DNA from: Pharus latifolius | Lineage: Eukaryota > Streptophyta > Magnoliopsida > Poales > Poaceae | NCBI GenBank assembly: GCA_019359835.1 | Contig: CM033323.1 | Location: 15,170,501 to 15,234,500, forward strand | Direction of reading: 5' to 3' | DNA length: 64,000 nt | In this document: in pieces, positions 1 through 11,055 of the stretch | Layout: every line of letters starts with the position of its first letter | Position numbering within the stretch: the stretch's first letter is position 1 | Made by a program: the position numbers and the translations under genes | The notes under the pieces: generated by a model | Seen by the model: the letters and a program-made list of their open reading frames with translations, nothing else | Told to the model about the DNA's origin: nothing | Databases searched by the model: none

Positions 1-700
1 GTTGACGTTTACAATGATCTGAAGGTCAAAGATCAGCTTGAAAGGCAAAAAATGTTAGAAAAAAGAGAACTAGGAGACTTGTTATCAATTTGGTTTCCAA
101 CAAGATTTTCATATTCCCAGGAAAAGAAAGAACCAAGTAAAATATTTTAGTAATAGATACCCAAAGAATAAGGAAAATAAATTTGTTAGAAAAAGAAAAC
201 CTAGAATGATCCACACTAGAGAAGATAAAGACAAAAATATTATCTGCTTAAAGTGTGGAGAAAAAGGCCATTCTGCTAATAAATATCCCAAGGGTGTCTT
301 TAGAACGAAGATCCAAACATTGTTTGAATCGGATCCCAACAATCTTAAGGAAAAATTGGGAGAAATTTTGAATAATATTGATTCAAAGGCTGACAGTACT
401 TCTGATATAAATTGCTGTGAAAATAGTTTTGTTGGAAAAATCTCAGAATCCTTGGCTTATCTAATATTTAAGCATTCTTGAATTTAGCAAAGCTAGGGCA
501 TATTGCACTATCTCTTGTTACTTTGCTTGCTGAGTACATTTGTACTCACTCTTACTATTTAAACCTTTCATTAGACTTGGATCTCTCGGCTAATAGGAAT
601 TTCATCGAAGAAGATCTGGAAATGTGGAAGTGGTTCAAGACCCGGAGGACTCAGAGGTAGACATTTACAACTACGACCCTACTTTCTTTTGAGCTGGAGA
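1..700 (+). pseudogene. Degenerate zinc-knuckle retroelement fragment (gag- or coat-like)
   Basis: The clearest reading is 206-481, preceded by a basic stretch (KFVRKRKPR, about 180-205) in the same frame. It carries a CCHC-type zinc knuckle, CLKCGEKGHSANKY, in which the last zinc ligand has become tyrosine. A lysine- and glutamate-rich tail follows. A basic arm plus one CCHC knuckle is the arrangement of LTR-retrotransposon Gag nucleocapsid or of a plant pararetrovirus coat protein. I cannot decide between them because no protease or reverse transcriptase is readable here. In another frame 620-690 reads like an acidic polyprotein end (DPEDSEVDIYNYDPTFF then stop). Stops around 150-160 and 479 and the frame changes show it is not functional. 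It may continue left of the window. Confidence 0.42.
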
Positions 701-3240
701 TGATGATTTATGAAGTTGCTACAAGACCGGTTACTTTTGCTTAACATTTTGGAAACCAGATATTCGTAAGATATATATCTAAGTTGTTTCCTGAGAAAGG
801 ACAAAGCCTTGTGTTGTAACCCCATTTAATTTAAATATATGATTTTGTTTCGCTACTCTGAGCTGGATATTCCTCAAGAAAACTAGCTTTCATCGGGTAA
901 TGTTTATAGATTGGGCATGCTACCATGTGGGTGGAATGTTGAGTCGTATCATATGGACATCTCTCAAATGCGCCACATCACACGAAATCCCGAAGCTACC
1001 CATTTGATTTGGGTGCACCTGATTTCTCCTACCCATCCAAAACCCTAGCCCCTAACTAACTTCCCTCCCTTGGGCCCTCTGACGTCTTTCGGATTGTACA
1101 ATTTAACATACATGCACTATCTATTATTGCACTACTCAATTGTGGTCCTTGTTAAACAAATTGTTGGCCTTTGAAAAAATTATATATATATATACAACTT
1201 ACCTACAATTCTCTCTTAATTCTTTTTCACATCTTTTTGCTGTGCTTTTGGAGTAGGGTTGATATTGTCTTGTACTATTTTTCCATAAAAAAATGAACTT
1301 TTACCCATATATTCTAAGTTTGAGAAATAGCATCAAAGCTCCAAATACTTGTACTAAAATATATATTTTTCTTAAAAAATAATGTCAAAATCTAGATGGA
1401 CATGGATGCAGCTCGAATTTGGGTTCGAGCTCAAAATCAAGCTTGCGTTTAGCTCGAATTGGGCTCAAAACGAGCTCAATCTGAGCCTTGATTCAAGCCG
1501 AGCTGAAATAGTTTGTGAGCTCTATGATGCCAAAAATTTGACTAAAAACCAAATTCTAACCTTAGATCAAATTGGGACTTAATTGAACTTAATTGTACTT
1601 GATTGAACTCAGACTCAAACACAACTGAGTCAATCCAAGTTAGGAAAGAATAAATTTAGAATGAGATTCAAATTTGGGAGAAAGGAATGGAATTTAGAAG
1701 GAAGTAAAGTGATCATGTTTATATGAAAAATAAGAATTGGAATGTGATTAGAAAAAGTTGATCTCATGAGGCTATAAAATAAGGGGATTTCAACCATTGA
1801 GAACACAAACCAAGAAATTCAGGATGAATCGGGTGAGAGGAAGAGAAGCCATCATCCGTCGGAGTCATGCCGAGTCGAGCCACCACCACCTATTCTCCTT
1901 CCTGAAGGTGTGTGTGTGTGTGTGTGTGTGTTGTATTTTGCTCCGTTGAGGGAGATGAGAGTTAGATTAATCTTTTGTTAATTATTTTATTTGCAATGTA
2001 GTCTCTGGAGTGGTTTCTTATTAGTTTCTAGGTTTTAGATCTGTAGATTGAAGCATAGATCTGAACTGTAAATCCCTGCCAGCCTTGAAACCTTAGGTTG
2101 AAGTCTTGCATAATTTTATTTAATTATTTTCTAGATTAAGTAGTTATTTATTTGTTTTTGTCTAAAATCATCGGATTCGTCGTTGGACGTCGAAACAGCT
2201 TTCGAGAAAGAGTTTTTGGATCCAACAAAAAATCAAGGCAAACTGTGTACACTACTCTTGATGCATATTTTACCTTTTATGCATTATATATTTTTGATTA
2301 TAATCTATTATTATTTTATACACTGAAATTATATGTTTTTAGTGAAAAATAATTTGAAGCATGTATAGGTTGATTTAGTGACATTTACATGAGTAGTAGT
2401 TTGGATATGTGGTCAAGATCTATTGTTGAGATCCGTGGTCCAGATATGTTGTGGAGATCTGTTGTTGCAAGTTGATTTGTGGTTGTTGTTGTTGTACAAG
2501 GTTACAAAATTGTTTAAGTTAATAACAGATTGGTGAGTATCTAATATTTGTTCCGTAAGCGCCATAGTTCTGGAATGGGGCGGACTGAGTTCAATAACCC
2601 TAGAGGAAATATAGCCCGCATGGTTCTCTAGTGGTTGTAGTGGAAGTTGAAGTAGTACGATTGCGGCTCACTACAACGGCTTGTGCGTAGTTGACAATTC
2701 TCATAATTGTGCTTATTTTTCAGATATTTTTCCCCTTGTTTATACTTGATTTAGTCATAAAAATTATTGTATATTTAAATATAGTTGTATTCGCAGTCAT
2801 GCGATCTCGATTGTTTGTTCTATTTATTTTTATCACAAGTCGACGAAAGTTGGGTGGTATTCGGCTATTTTGGCGCACTTCACCAACTAGATCTGACCCA
2901 TGGGCAATTTTGTACAAAAGTACGTGTCACTACGGACACGTAGAAACTGACCGTGTTGAAATCAGAGTTCCCGGGAGGCCAGAACCCTAAACACCTAACA
3001 GTCTTGGACCTATCTGCAAATTCTCAGAAACCAGAATACCAAAATGCAAAAAGGCCAAGACTTATAAAACCCGAATCCTAGCCACCTGAACCTCATTGAA
3101 ATTACTCAAAACCCTGAGGGTCTTTTTGCAAAATTACCAATTTTTTCAACAAAATGAACCCTAGCCACCAGGAACTCCCTAGCCAATCCAATCCCTAAAC
3201 CTTTCCTCTTCCTCTCATCCCATTTCATCCACTCCTCATT
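701..3240. other. AT-rich intergenic DNA, no gene recognised
   Basis: No convincing coding region is seen. The stretch holds a (GT)n microsatellite near 1911-1930 and a GAGCTCGAA-rich low-complexity patch at about 1405-1510. That patch resembles the GCTCG-rich ends of the hAT-like element at 56628-57905 and could be an old fragment of such an element. Short ORFs at 1382-1582, 2152-2352 and 2691-2990 have no recognisable motif and AT-rich biased composition. Confidence 0.5.
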
Positions 3241-3318
3241 CCCATTCGTCACCTTGCCGCCGGAGACTGACCTTGGCCGACAGCGAGCTGCAGCCTCCCT
3301 CCGTTCCTCTTCCTCCTT

Positions 3319-3365
3319 TCTTCTTCTTCTTCTTCTTCTTCTTCTTCTTCTTCTTCTTCTTCTCT
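3319..3365. repeat. (TTC)n microsatellite
   Basis: About fifteen perfect TTC units, read as poly-Leu, poly-Phe or poly-Ser in plus frames and poly-Lys on the minus strand. This alone creates the ORFs seen here. The surrounding 3241-3545 and 5091-5450 are C-rich and would be contiguous without the solo LTR, so they may have formed one leader- or exon-like stretch. I recognise no protein in it. Confidence 0.9.
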
Positions 3366-3545
3366 ATTTCTTCTCCTCCTTCCCCTTTTTTTGCTTTCAA
3401 TCCTGCAGTCTCAAGCCCACAGTACCACACCTCCACGTTGTTTCGCGCTGCCTCACGTCGCACCATGCACCACCGCGCCACTGCTTTACTAGCTTCTGCC
3501 GCTCGTGCCCCGATTCTCCCTCAAACGCCACACCACACCGCGCCG

Positions 3546-5085
3546 TGTTGCATCTAGGCCCCTTTTATTGATTTTGATTATTGATGACATTAAGTATCTT
3601 GGACTAACCATGTCTTTGAGCTATATGTATGCATTGCTAATTCTGTAAAGTCTGCAAGTGATCCGAGAGGATCTATAGATCGCAGCACAAAGTCGTGAGC
3701 CAAGATCGCAAGCGCAAGGTCGCAGTGTCGCCTAAGGTTGCGAGCCCAGGTCGCAAGCACAAGATCGCAGTGTCGCCCAAGATCGCAGTGTCGCCCAAGG
3801 TCGCAAGCGCAAGGTCGCCAAGAAGGAAGCCGCAAAGACCTAAGATAAGTGCTTGTTTATTGTACTGGTCTCGTTGTTTGGAGTATTGACTGGTTTTATA
3901 GGAATTCTTTTTAGTTTAACTGTACTATTAAGAGGAGTTGTGAAATCTCTTTTAGTTCCGAAAGAAACTGAGAAACTCTTAGGTCATGTGTTGCATTCTT
4001 TTTCTCTCACATTCTTGGTTGAAATCTGAGAAAAATTTATAGATTTCAAAGAGTAACTGAAACTGGTCTTTCGAGCACTGTTCATTCGACCAGAGGTCAT
4101 TCGAGCATTGTTCATTCGACTAGAGGTCTTCCGAGCACTATTCATTCCAACGGTTACTTACTAGTCGTTAGAAGTCGAAGCTGTCTATTAGCTGTACTAA
4201 TTTCTTTCCTTCTCGACCATAACGGCTAGCTGAAAGGTTTGGCCTATAAATATGTGCTTTGAACAGTAGTTTTATATATTTTCAAGCCACATTCTCATAT
4301 ACATCTTCAAGCATCTTTTCTACCTTTTTGAGCAGTGTTTTTAAAACACTTTTGAGCAGATTTCTATACATTTTCAAACAGTGTTTTTAAAGCACTTTTG
4401 AGCATATTTCTATACATGTTCGAGTAGTGTTTTTAAAACAATTTTTGATTAGATTTCTATATTTTTTTTAGCAGTTTTTCAAACAATCTAGAGCTATATT
4501 TTGATATACACTTGAGCCCAAGCTCCCTAGTGCTAAAATCTTGATCTTTTGATCAAGTATCATTCATTGTGATTAATAGAGAGCTTCTAAGAGTATTCAT
4601 TTACATCATTTGCATCCTTAGAAGTTTCTCAGTGTTTGTTAGAGGTCAAGAGATGATCTCGCAACTTGTTACTCTTGGTGATTACCTTCACCTAGATGGT
4701 TTGGAGGCGTGGCCATTGATCTCTCCATTGACGAAGTTTGTCGAAGAGGCTTAGCATGTTTGTGAGAGGTTTGGTGCTCACCTTTCCGGAGTGGAGAAGG
4801 AGAAACCCTAGTGGAAATATCTTTCGTGGATATTGAAGTAAGACTCATTCATTTGAGTGCTTCAATGAGGAGTAGGGGAGACCAGGCGAGTCTCCAAGAC
4901 CTCGGGATACATCGTTGTGTCTGATTCTCTTCCTCTCATTTTATTTGAGCAATCTAACTGTTGAATTGATTTAGTACTTATTTGCACTTAGTTCATTTAA
5001 GCTTTATTTTTGAAAAACTTGTTTTATTCGAAAAGATTTTAAAGCCTCCTATTCACCCCCTCTAGTCGGCATCCTCGATCCTACA
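3546..5085 (+). mobile_element. Solo LTR (Ty1/copia, Sirevirus-like), LTR-1
   Basis: The element starts TGTTGCATCTAGG and ends GATCCTACA, the TG...CA ends of an LTR. It is flanked by a perfect 5-bp target duplication CGCCG (3541-3545 and 5086-5090). With no internal retroelement sequence it is a solo LTR, the product of LTR-LTR recombination. It shares both ends with the LTRs at 41409-44935, 41710-43582 and 46452-48029, including the terminal CTCTAGTCGGCATCCT box. It contains an AAGGTCGCAAGCGCAAG-type tandem stretch at 3690-3830, a motif array at about 4067-4155 and a TATA box at 4245. Sirevirus assignment is my inference from the LTR end sequence and length (1540 bp). Confidence 0.85.
4067..4252 (+). 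promoter_or_regulatory. U3 motif array and TATA box of LTR-1
   Basis: Three near-identical units of the type TTCGAGCACTGTTCATTCGA lie at about 4070, 4100 and 4130, followed by a TATA box (TATAAATA, 4245-4252). The other LTRs of this family have unrelated short repeated motifs in the same place, so the position is conserved while the motif differs. An LTR promoter role is inferred from the TATA box. Confidence 0.55.
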
Positions 5086-5090
5086 CGCCG

Positions 5091-5990
5091 CGCCCGCACC
5101 CCACGTTGCGTTGCGTTGTTGCTACTCCTCGTGCACATGTGCCAGCACCATCCTTTTATTCCCTCTCTATCTCTCTTATCTCCTCTCGCCAGCATGTCGT
5201 CCTGCGTAGCCAGCTGCCTTCTATAACCTTCACTCTGGAGGCCATCTTCTTCACTGCCGCGGCCCAATACCTGGGGCGACCACAGTAGCCTTAACTCCGG
5301 TGACCTCCAATGTTCTCCAGAAGCAGGCCGACTTCCACAAGCTCTAGAAGGCTTCAAACTTGACACCAGCTGTTCTGCACCAACTCTACTACAAAATTGG
5401 GCAACGATTTCCAATCTCCTCTCTCCTCTCTCCTCTATTCCTAATTCAAATGAGTTTGATTTCTGCAAATTGAATTATGGCTGTTAAGAATTGAAGTATT
5501 TCCTTAACCAATTGCAAAATCAAAGTTTTTGAATTGCTTTGTGTTATTTTGGGTAGTTGTTGTGCTCTAATATCTATTATTGATTGTTGTTGTCATGTGA
5601 GAGTTGCTGTTTTTTTAAAGTGTTGCCTATAATGAATTATCAAATTAGCAGTAGTGAGGATACTGTGATCAACTTTGGTTCTCCTTAGATTGTGAATCAT
5701 GCCTTTTGTAGATGGTTTTTGAATGAATTTTTGAGATCTTGTCCTTTCTGTGAACAATTTTGCATCCATTTTCATTTATCGTTGTGAAGAACTATTTCAG
5801 TGGTCCTTTGCTATGAATGCTCGTTGATGCAGTGAAGCTTCAATCCTTTTTATCTTGATAAATACTTAATGAAGTGGCTGTGCTATGATTTCCAGCAGCT
5901 GATTTAAAATTGGCGGGAATTTGTTGTCTTGCCCTAAATCTTCAATGTCTTGTTTTGTCGATTTTGGTTGCTTGGTTGTGGTTGTGCTTA
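5091..5990. other. Unassigned stretch, C-rich then AT-rich
   Basis: From 5091 to 5450 the sequence is C-rich and would join directly to 3241-3545 if the solo LTR were absent. Small ORFs on both strands (5049-5468 minus, 5106-5288 plus) have no recognisable domain. From 5450 to 5990 it is AT-rich non-coding DNA. Nothing can be called. Confidence 0.4.
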
Positions 5991-5994
5991 TCTG

Positions 5995-6612
5995 CTATTG
6001 GGGTCGGTTTGTGTTATTCTCTATGCACCGCCAGCTGTGGCGTCAGCACTCATCCGTGCCAAGTAATTCAAAGCATTATAAAACATTTGAACTAAAAGGC
6101 ACTTTCCAGGCCGTGGTGTGGGCACAACCCCAAAAGATCCTTGTACTGCTCACATGCTTTGTAGAGTGATTCTCCTCCCTGTTGAGTAAAACAAATAATC
6201 TGGTTCCGAATATGTGCATTTTTAGATGGAGGAAAAAATTTATTGAGAAAAATATGTAAGAGTTCATCCCATGTTGCTATTGAAGTGGGCGGTAGAGTGT
6301 AAAATCATGCTCTTGCCTTATCTCGAAGAGAGAAAGGAAAGAGACGTAGTAGTAGCTCATCCTGTGAAACTCTATTAATTTTAAAATATCACAATGTTCA
6401 AGAAAAATATGGAGATACAGTGAAGGATCTTCAGTGGCAAAACCATTAAATTGGTTTTGTTGTATCAGATTCAATAGTACAGGGTTAATTTCAAAATTAT
6501 TTGTTTCGATTATTGGTCTAAGAATACCTAATTGAAACTCTATGCTGAACGGGATTCCATAATCTTTCAATTTCTTGACCCGTCTGATTCCTAATAGGCT
6601 CAATATGATCAA
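5995..6612 (-). pseudogene. Ty3/gypsy gag relic
   Basis: Read on the minus strand, 6612-6277 gives NNFEINPVLLNLIQQNQFNG followed by EDPSLYLHIFLEHCDILKL. This matches the N-terminal capsid region of plant Ty3/gypsy Gag (pattern FELKPxLIxMVQQNQF...EDPNxHLxxFLEICDTxK). The match resumes after a frame change at about 6270-6060 (TWDELL..., then KDLLGLCPHHGL) and fades near 6000. At least two frameshifts and internal losses make it a pseudogene. No LTRs, protease or pol are recognisable nearby. Confidence 0.7.
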
Positions 6613-9600
6613 AGAATAGTGACTTTTCTTGTTTGAAGTGTTGACTGATTAGTTACAGTTGCCAAAGGGTTGGTGTCTTTGGACTTGACCCATCTAATTC
6701 CTAATAGCGATGACATTCAATTTGGACGGAAGTCCAACAATCAAAAAATAATAATTAGTACATGTATCTATGTATTTATATGCATGCATGTATGCTTGAA
6801 AATGCTCATGAGGTCAGCACTGGGTAGCAAAGAGATTCAGATGTTGAGATCGAGTGATAAGATGGTATAAAGCATGCTGAAGGATCTTAAGATTGGTAGT
6901 TGGAGATGATGGCTAGGTTTAGCGAAGATTGGGTTCGGGTAGATGTTATTAGGTTCAATTTATAATTGGTTAAGAGAGTTCTCGGATGCAGTTATCATTT
7001 ACCTGATGAGCTGAGTTGACGCTTTGGCTCGTTTAGGGTCTCTGGGTTAGTTTGTAAGACTTGGGTCGGAGGTTATAAAAGAATACTGGGCACGATAGTG
7101 AAGGTGCGAGGCTTTGTTGGGACGATCGACAAGGCAATCGGCTTGAGTACAAACTCAAATAATGCGGAGATTTTGATTCGGGGCTTAAATGTAAAATAAA
7201 ATTACATATCTGGAAGTTTGAAGGAAAGGAAGACATGGTGATGATCGCACGCGGAGGGGTGCATGCTATTGTGAAGTAATAATCGTATGCGAATGGTTGA
7301 ACGTTGAGCATTTGAGGGTCGAATTCCATGAGGAACAAGCGTATTCGTCTTTTAGGTTAATGGATCACTGATTAAGTCTAAACGATTTGGGGTGTTTTCT
7401 GACTGCAACTAAATCTATCAACCTAGGGTTTAAAGTAGTAAAAATCAAGTATGAAATCTAGGGTTTAAAAAGCAGAAAGGAAAACTTAGGATTTCGAGAA
7501 TTCCATAACCATCAAGCGTAACCCCAATCCCAACATTGAGGTGCTCCTCCAACCCGAAATCTCCAATCTTTTCCCCTTAAAATGATCCTCTCAATTCCTT
7601 CATCACCTCACCTGACGTTGAGTCTTGCATTGCAATCTCCAAAAGGTAAGCTTCCAACCTAGCAATTTCTAATTTTGAGCGAGAAATTTTCATATTTTAT
7701 GTGCCCTTGCATGTTGAACCTTCGACTTATTTGGGGTAAAAGGAGGTGCCGAGATGGTTCTTGGTTTAATTGGAGGGAAGTTTAGGCTTATGATTTCTTT
7801 TTTCTTATTTTTTTTCCTTGATTGTCAGTGTTGGATTTGGATTGGGGGGAGAACTTTGATCGTGGTGAGAACAGTGGGCGACAGATGGATGGAGTGATAG
7901 AGCAACGTCCCTTCAGAGCAGTTGTGAGACCGAGTGGCATTATAGTGGGCTAGTGGTAGTGTGTGTGTTTTGGGAATTGGGAGGATGATTCCTCAAGAGA
8001 TTGGCAGGTGTTTTTTTGGTGTAAAATAGATTAACTCTCTGGTTTGGACTGTTTGAGACTTAAATTGGTTAAAGGTTAAACATTTTCAAATGAAATGTTA
8101 TTTTAACAGTTTTTCACATAAGTTAACTCTTTCTTATCTCAAGTTCAATGAAAATCTTAACTTAAAATGAAGTATTTTTTTAAGATATGTTTGGAAGACT
8201 AGTTTTGAGCCCATTTTTAGTGGAAGATAGATGGCAAATTATTTTTAGTCTGTTTCGCGACGCCGCCGTTGCCGCCCACCTCCGCCATCCTCCTCGCTTC
8301 GCCACCACCCGTCACCACCTCTTTCCTCCTCGTGTCGCGTCCACCTTCATCCCCCTAGAGCTCGCAAATAATTTGAGCTCCTTGGTTCCTTGTAGCGGCC
8401 GACGACAGATCTGTAGCTCTACTCTCTCTCTCTGACGGTGCCGAGGGCAGATCTGTTGGCGTCCTCTCTCTCTCTCTCTCTGACGGCGGCGCATCTGTCC
8501 CGCTTCCTCTTTGGCTACCTTGCGGCAACAACGGTACCATCTACAAAACTTCCTCAACTTCCTCATGTGCCCATGTTCCAATGGGAAATGTTCCAGTGTA
8601 TAAGTTTTGTTCGTGTGCCAAAATTTTGGGGATGTATTTGTGAATCATTCTGTGAATCAGTTGTATTTGTTTGATCTGAAATGTGCTTGTAAAGTTGTGC
8701 ACTTTGTTCTTAGTTTTGGAGTAACTAGGTGCAATGCTAATAAGATCTTGGATGCTAATATGATTTGTTTGGTTGTGATTTGGTTGTTTTGGTATTAAGA
8801 TGCTGATCTGATTTTGATCACAGGATTCTAATCTATATGCTTGTTTGGTTGTATGAATTGGGGGCTAATCACAAGATGGTTGTAATTTGGTTGTAATCTT
8901 TGATGCTAATTTGGTTTGGTTGGCATGATTTGGGCTCGATCACAAGATCTCTTTTTGAGTATTGATGCCAGGATGCATTTACTCATCTTTTGCTAAGATT
9001 TTGTCTGGATACTTTTTATCCTATGGATTCCTTCGGCATTCAGACAATCCTAGTGTTTTGGTCTCTGGGAAAAAGTGTATCCAAACACTCACAAAGATCC
9101 TAATCCCGATAAGATCTATTATGGGGGGATTTTATGTGATGTGTATATTCAAAAGGAATTATATCCCAACTTGGATAAATTGCCTAGACACCCAAATAGG
9201 GCCTAAGGACTGTTTGTTTTGTGATCACATGTTGCAAACAAAAAAAAGTTAGGGGTGCTGCAATTTCTTAAGCTATTGTTTGTTTGCGACCAGGGTTGTT
9301 AAGCGTGCCAGCAACCTGGCCCACCTGTTAGCCACAAAGACATGGTCAAAAATTTGCCTAATTTGTGGCACCTTATTTGGGCACCTAACAAAGTCTAGCG
9401 TGCCACACTCTCTTTAGGTAACTTGTGGGCAGCAACCAAACTTAGGCCTTCCCAAACAACATGTCAACGTCTGACTAGGAGGAGAGCATGGGCACCAGCT
9501 GGAGGTACTGCTTGTTGTCATCCAGTGGGGTGGGCTTCTGGGCGGCATGCACTTGCCAGCTTACTTGGAGGAGAGTGTGACACATGTAGGGTCCCAGTTA

Positions 9601-10227
9601 GCAGAGACTGAGATGAGGAAGGAAGTTTCTTAGAGAGATATTAATGTGTTTTACTATTATGTTGGTTTCTTTACAGGTTCAGTTTGGCACTAAGGTTTTG
9701 ATGTTTTGTTACGTTAGATGGTGCGGGTAGAGTTTGGCCCAGAGTAACTTTGTTCATTTGTCTCAGATTGGACAGTTTGTTTATCTACTTTGCACATCAC
9801 GACACTTGATACCAATCCTATTCGAAAGACTTATCTAGTTAATATTTGCATTATTGTAGCATAAAGCTTGGCACTTGTAAACATTGTATGTCTTTTCGTA
9901 CCATTGAATACCTCTTTTGTTGTAATTATGCTCATGTGGTATCCTAAAAAAAAAACCCTCAAAATTATGCTCATATGAATTGGCATATCGTAGACTTGAT
10001 ATGTTATATATGGTCAACAATTTGGCATGTTAAATTCCTGTTTGAGAGTTTAATTGTTTGCCATGGCACATTGCTACTTTAATCTTATCAGATCTTCAAA
10101 AGACAGCCGACCACATTTTGTAACCCAAGGGCATGAGCAATAACTGTTAGACTTCCTTTCCACAGTTTCTATCTCCAGCTAGTCAGCTGCAGCTACTATA
10201 TTACGAAGCAAGCACATTAACTTTATC
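6613..10227. other. Intergenic stretch upstream of the CcmH-like gene
   Basis: No supported gene. It contains a C-rich low-complexity patch with a (CT)n run at about 8240-8500, a (CA/TG)-poor AT-rich background, and several short ORFs without domain signatures (7033-7338 minus, 8187-8674 plus, 8962-9252 plus). The last few hundred bases before 10228 should contain the promoter and 5' leader of the CcmH-like gene, but I see no certain TATA box. Confidence 0.4.
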
Positions 10228-11013
10228 ATGGCCACTGAAGAGGATGTGAAGCAGCGCCAGATTGTTGAATCCCTTGCAAGAAATATTAGCCACAATGTTC
10301 GATATACCGAGTGTGTTAGCCAATCCATTGAAGACTCACAAACTGATGTTGCTATTCTGCTTAGAAAGGTAGCGTTCATTCTATTTAACTGTGAATGATT
10401 TTGTTACTTTGCCCTGTTGGTTGTCAAAAAACTTTTGGTTGCATAATTCTTTCTTTTGTCGACCAATAATCATATCATTAACTCTTCTTTGCTAATTGAA
10501 GAAACCAAAATAGCAAAATTAAGTCCAGGGGTCCTGAAAACACTATTAATTGAAGCAACTGCTACAAATGAAACCAAGTATTGATGATGTAAAATCAAAT
10601 CTGTTGGTTGCATTCATTTGTTTCCAAATGGTCAACTTCATTTTCTTTGAAGTTATCCGTTTCAGAAGCATTTCCCATAAAAGTCAACAGGAGCATGATA
10701 AAACTTCAGATAGCATATGCATAGTTACCACAGCGTCGCGTAGGTGTCCGGTCGGTGGAGATCTGCTGTGTGGAGACCAGCTGCTGGGGCTGCTCGCCTC
10801 GCCTTATTAGGACCTAGCCGTTGTCATCGTCGCTACTATCACGATCTGTCATCGTTGAGATCCGTCGCCGTCGAGATCTATCAACCCCAGACGTCTATCA
10901 TCACTACCACCCCCGTAATTGCCATCCACCGTCGTGATTCATTGTGCCAGTTGTTGCGATTCGTCCCGTGACTTGTGCCCCATAGCCCGCCATCAATCAA
11001 TATGTGGTGGCTG

Positions 11014-11055
<42 letters not shown>

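Noticed and set aside
3236..3571. Three overlapping 80-105-codon ORFs on both strands
   Set aside because: Their length comes from the (TTC)n repeat and C-rich composition; homopolymer stretches of Leu, Phe or Lys, no domain and no splice support.
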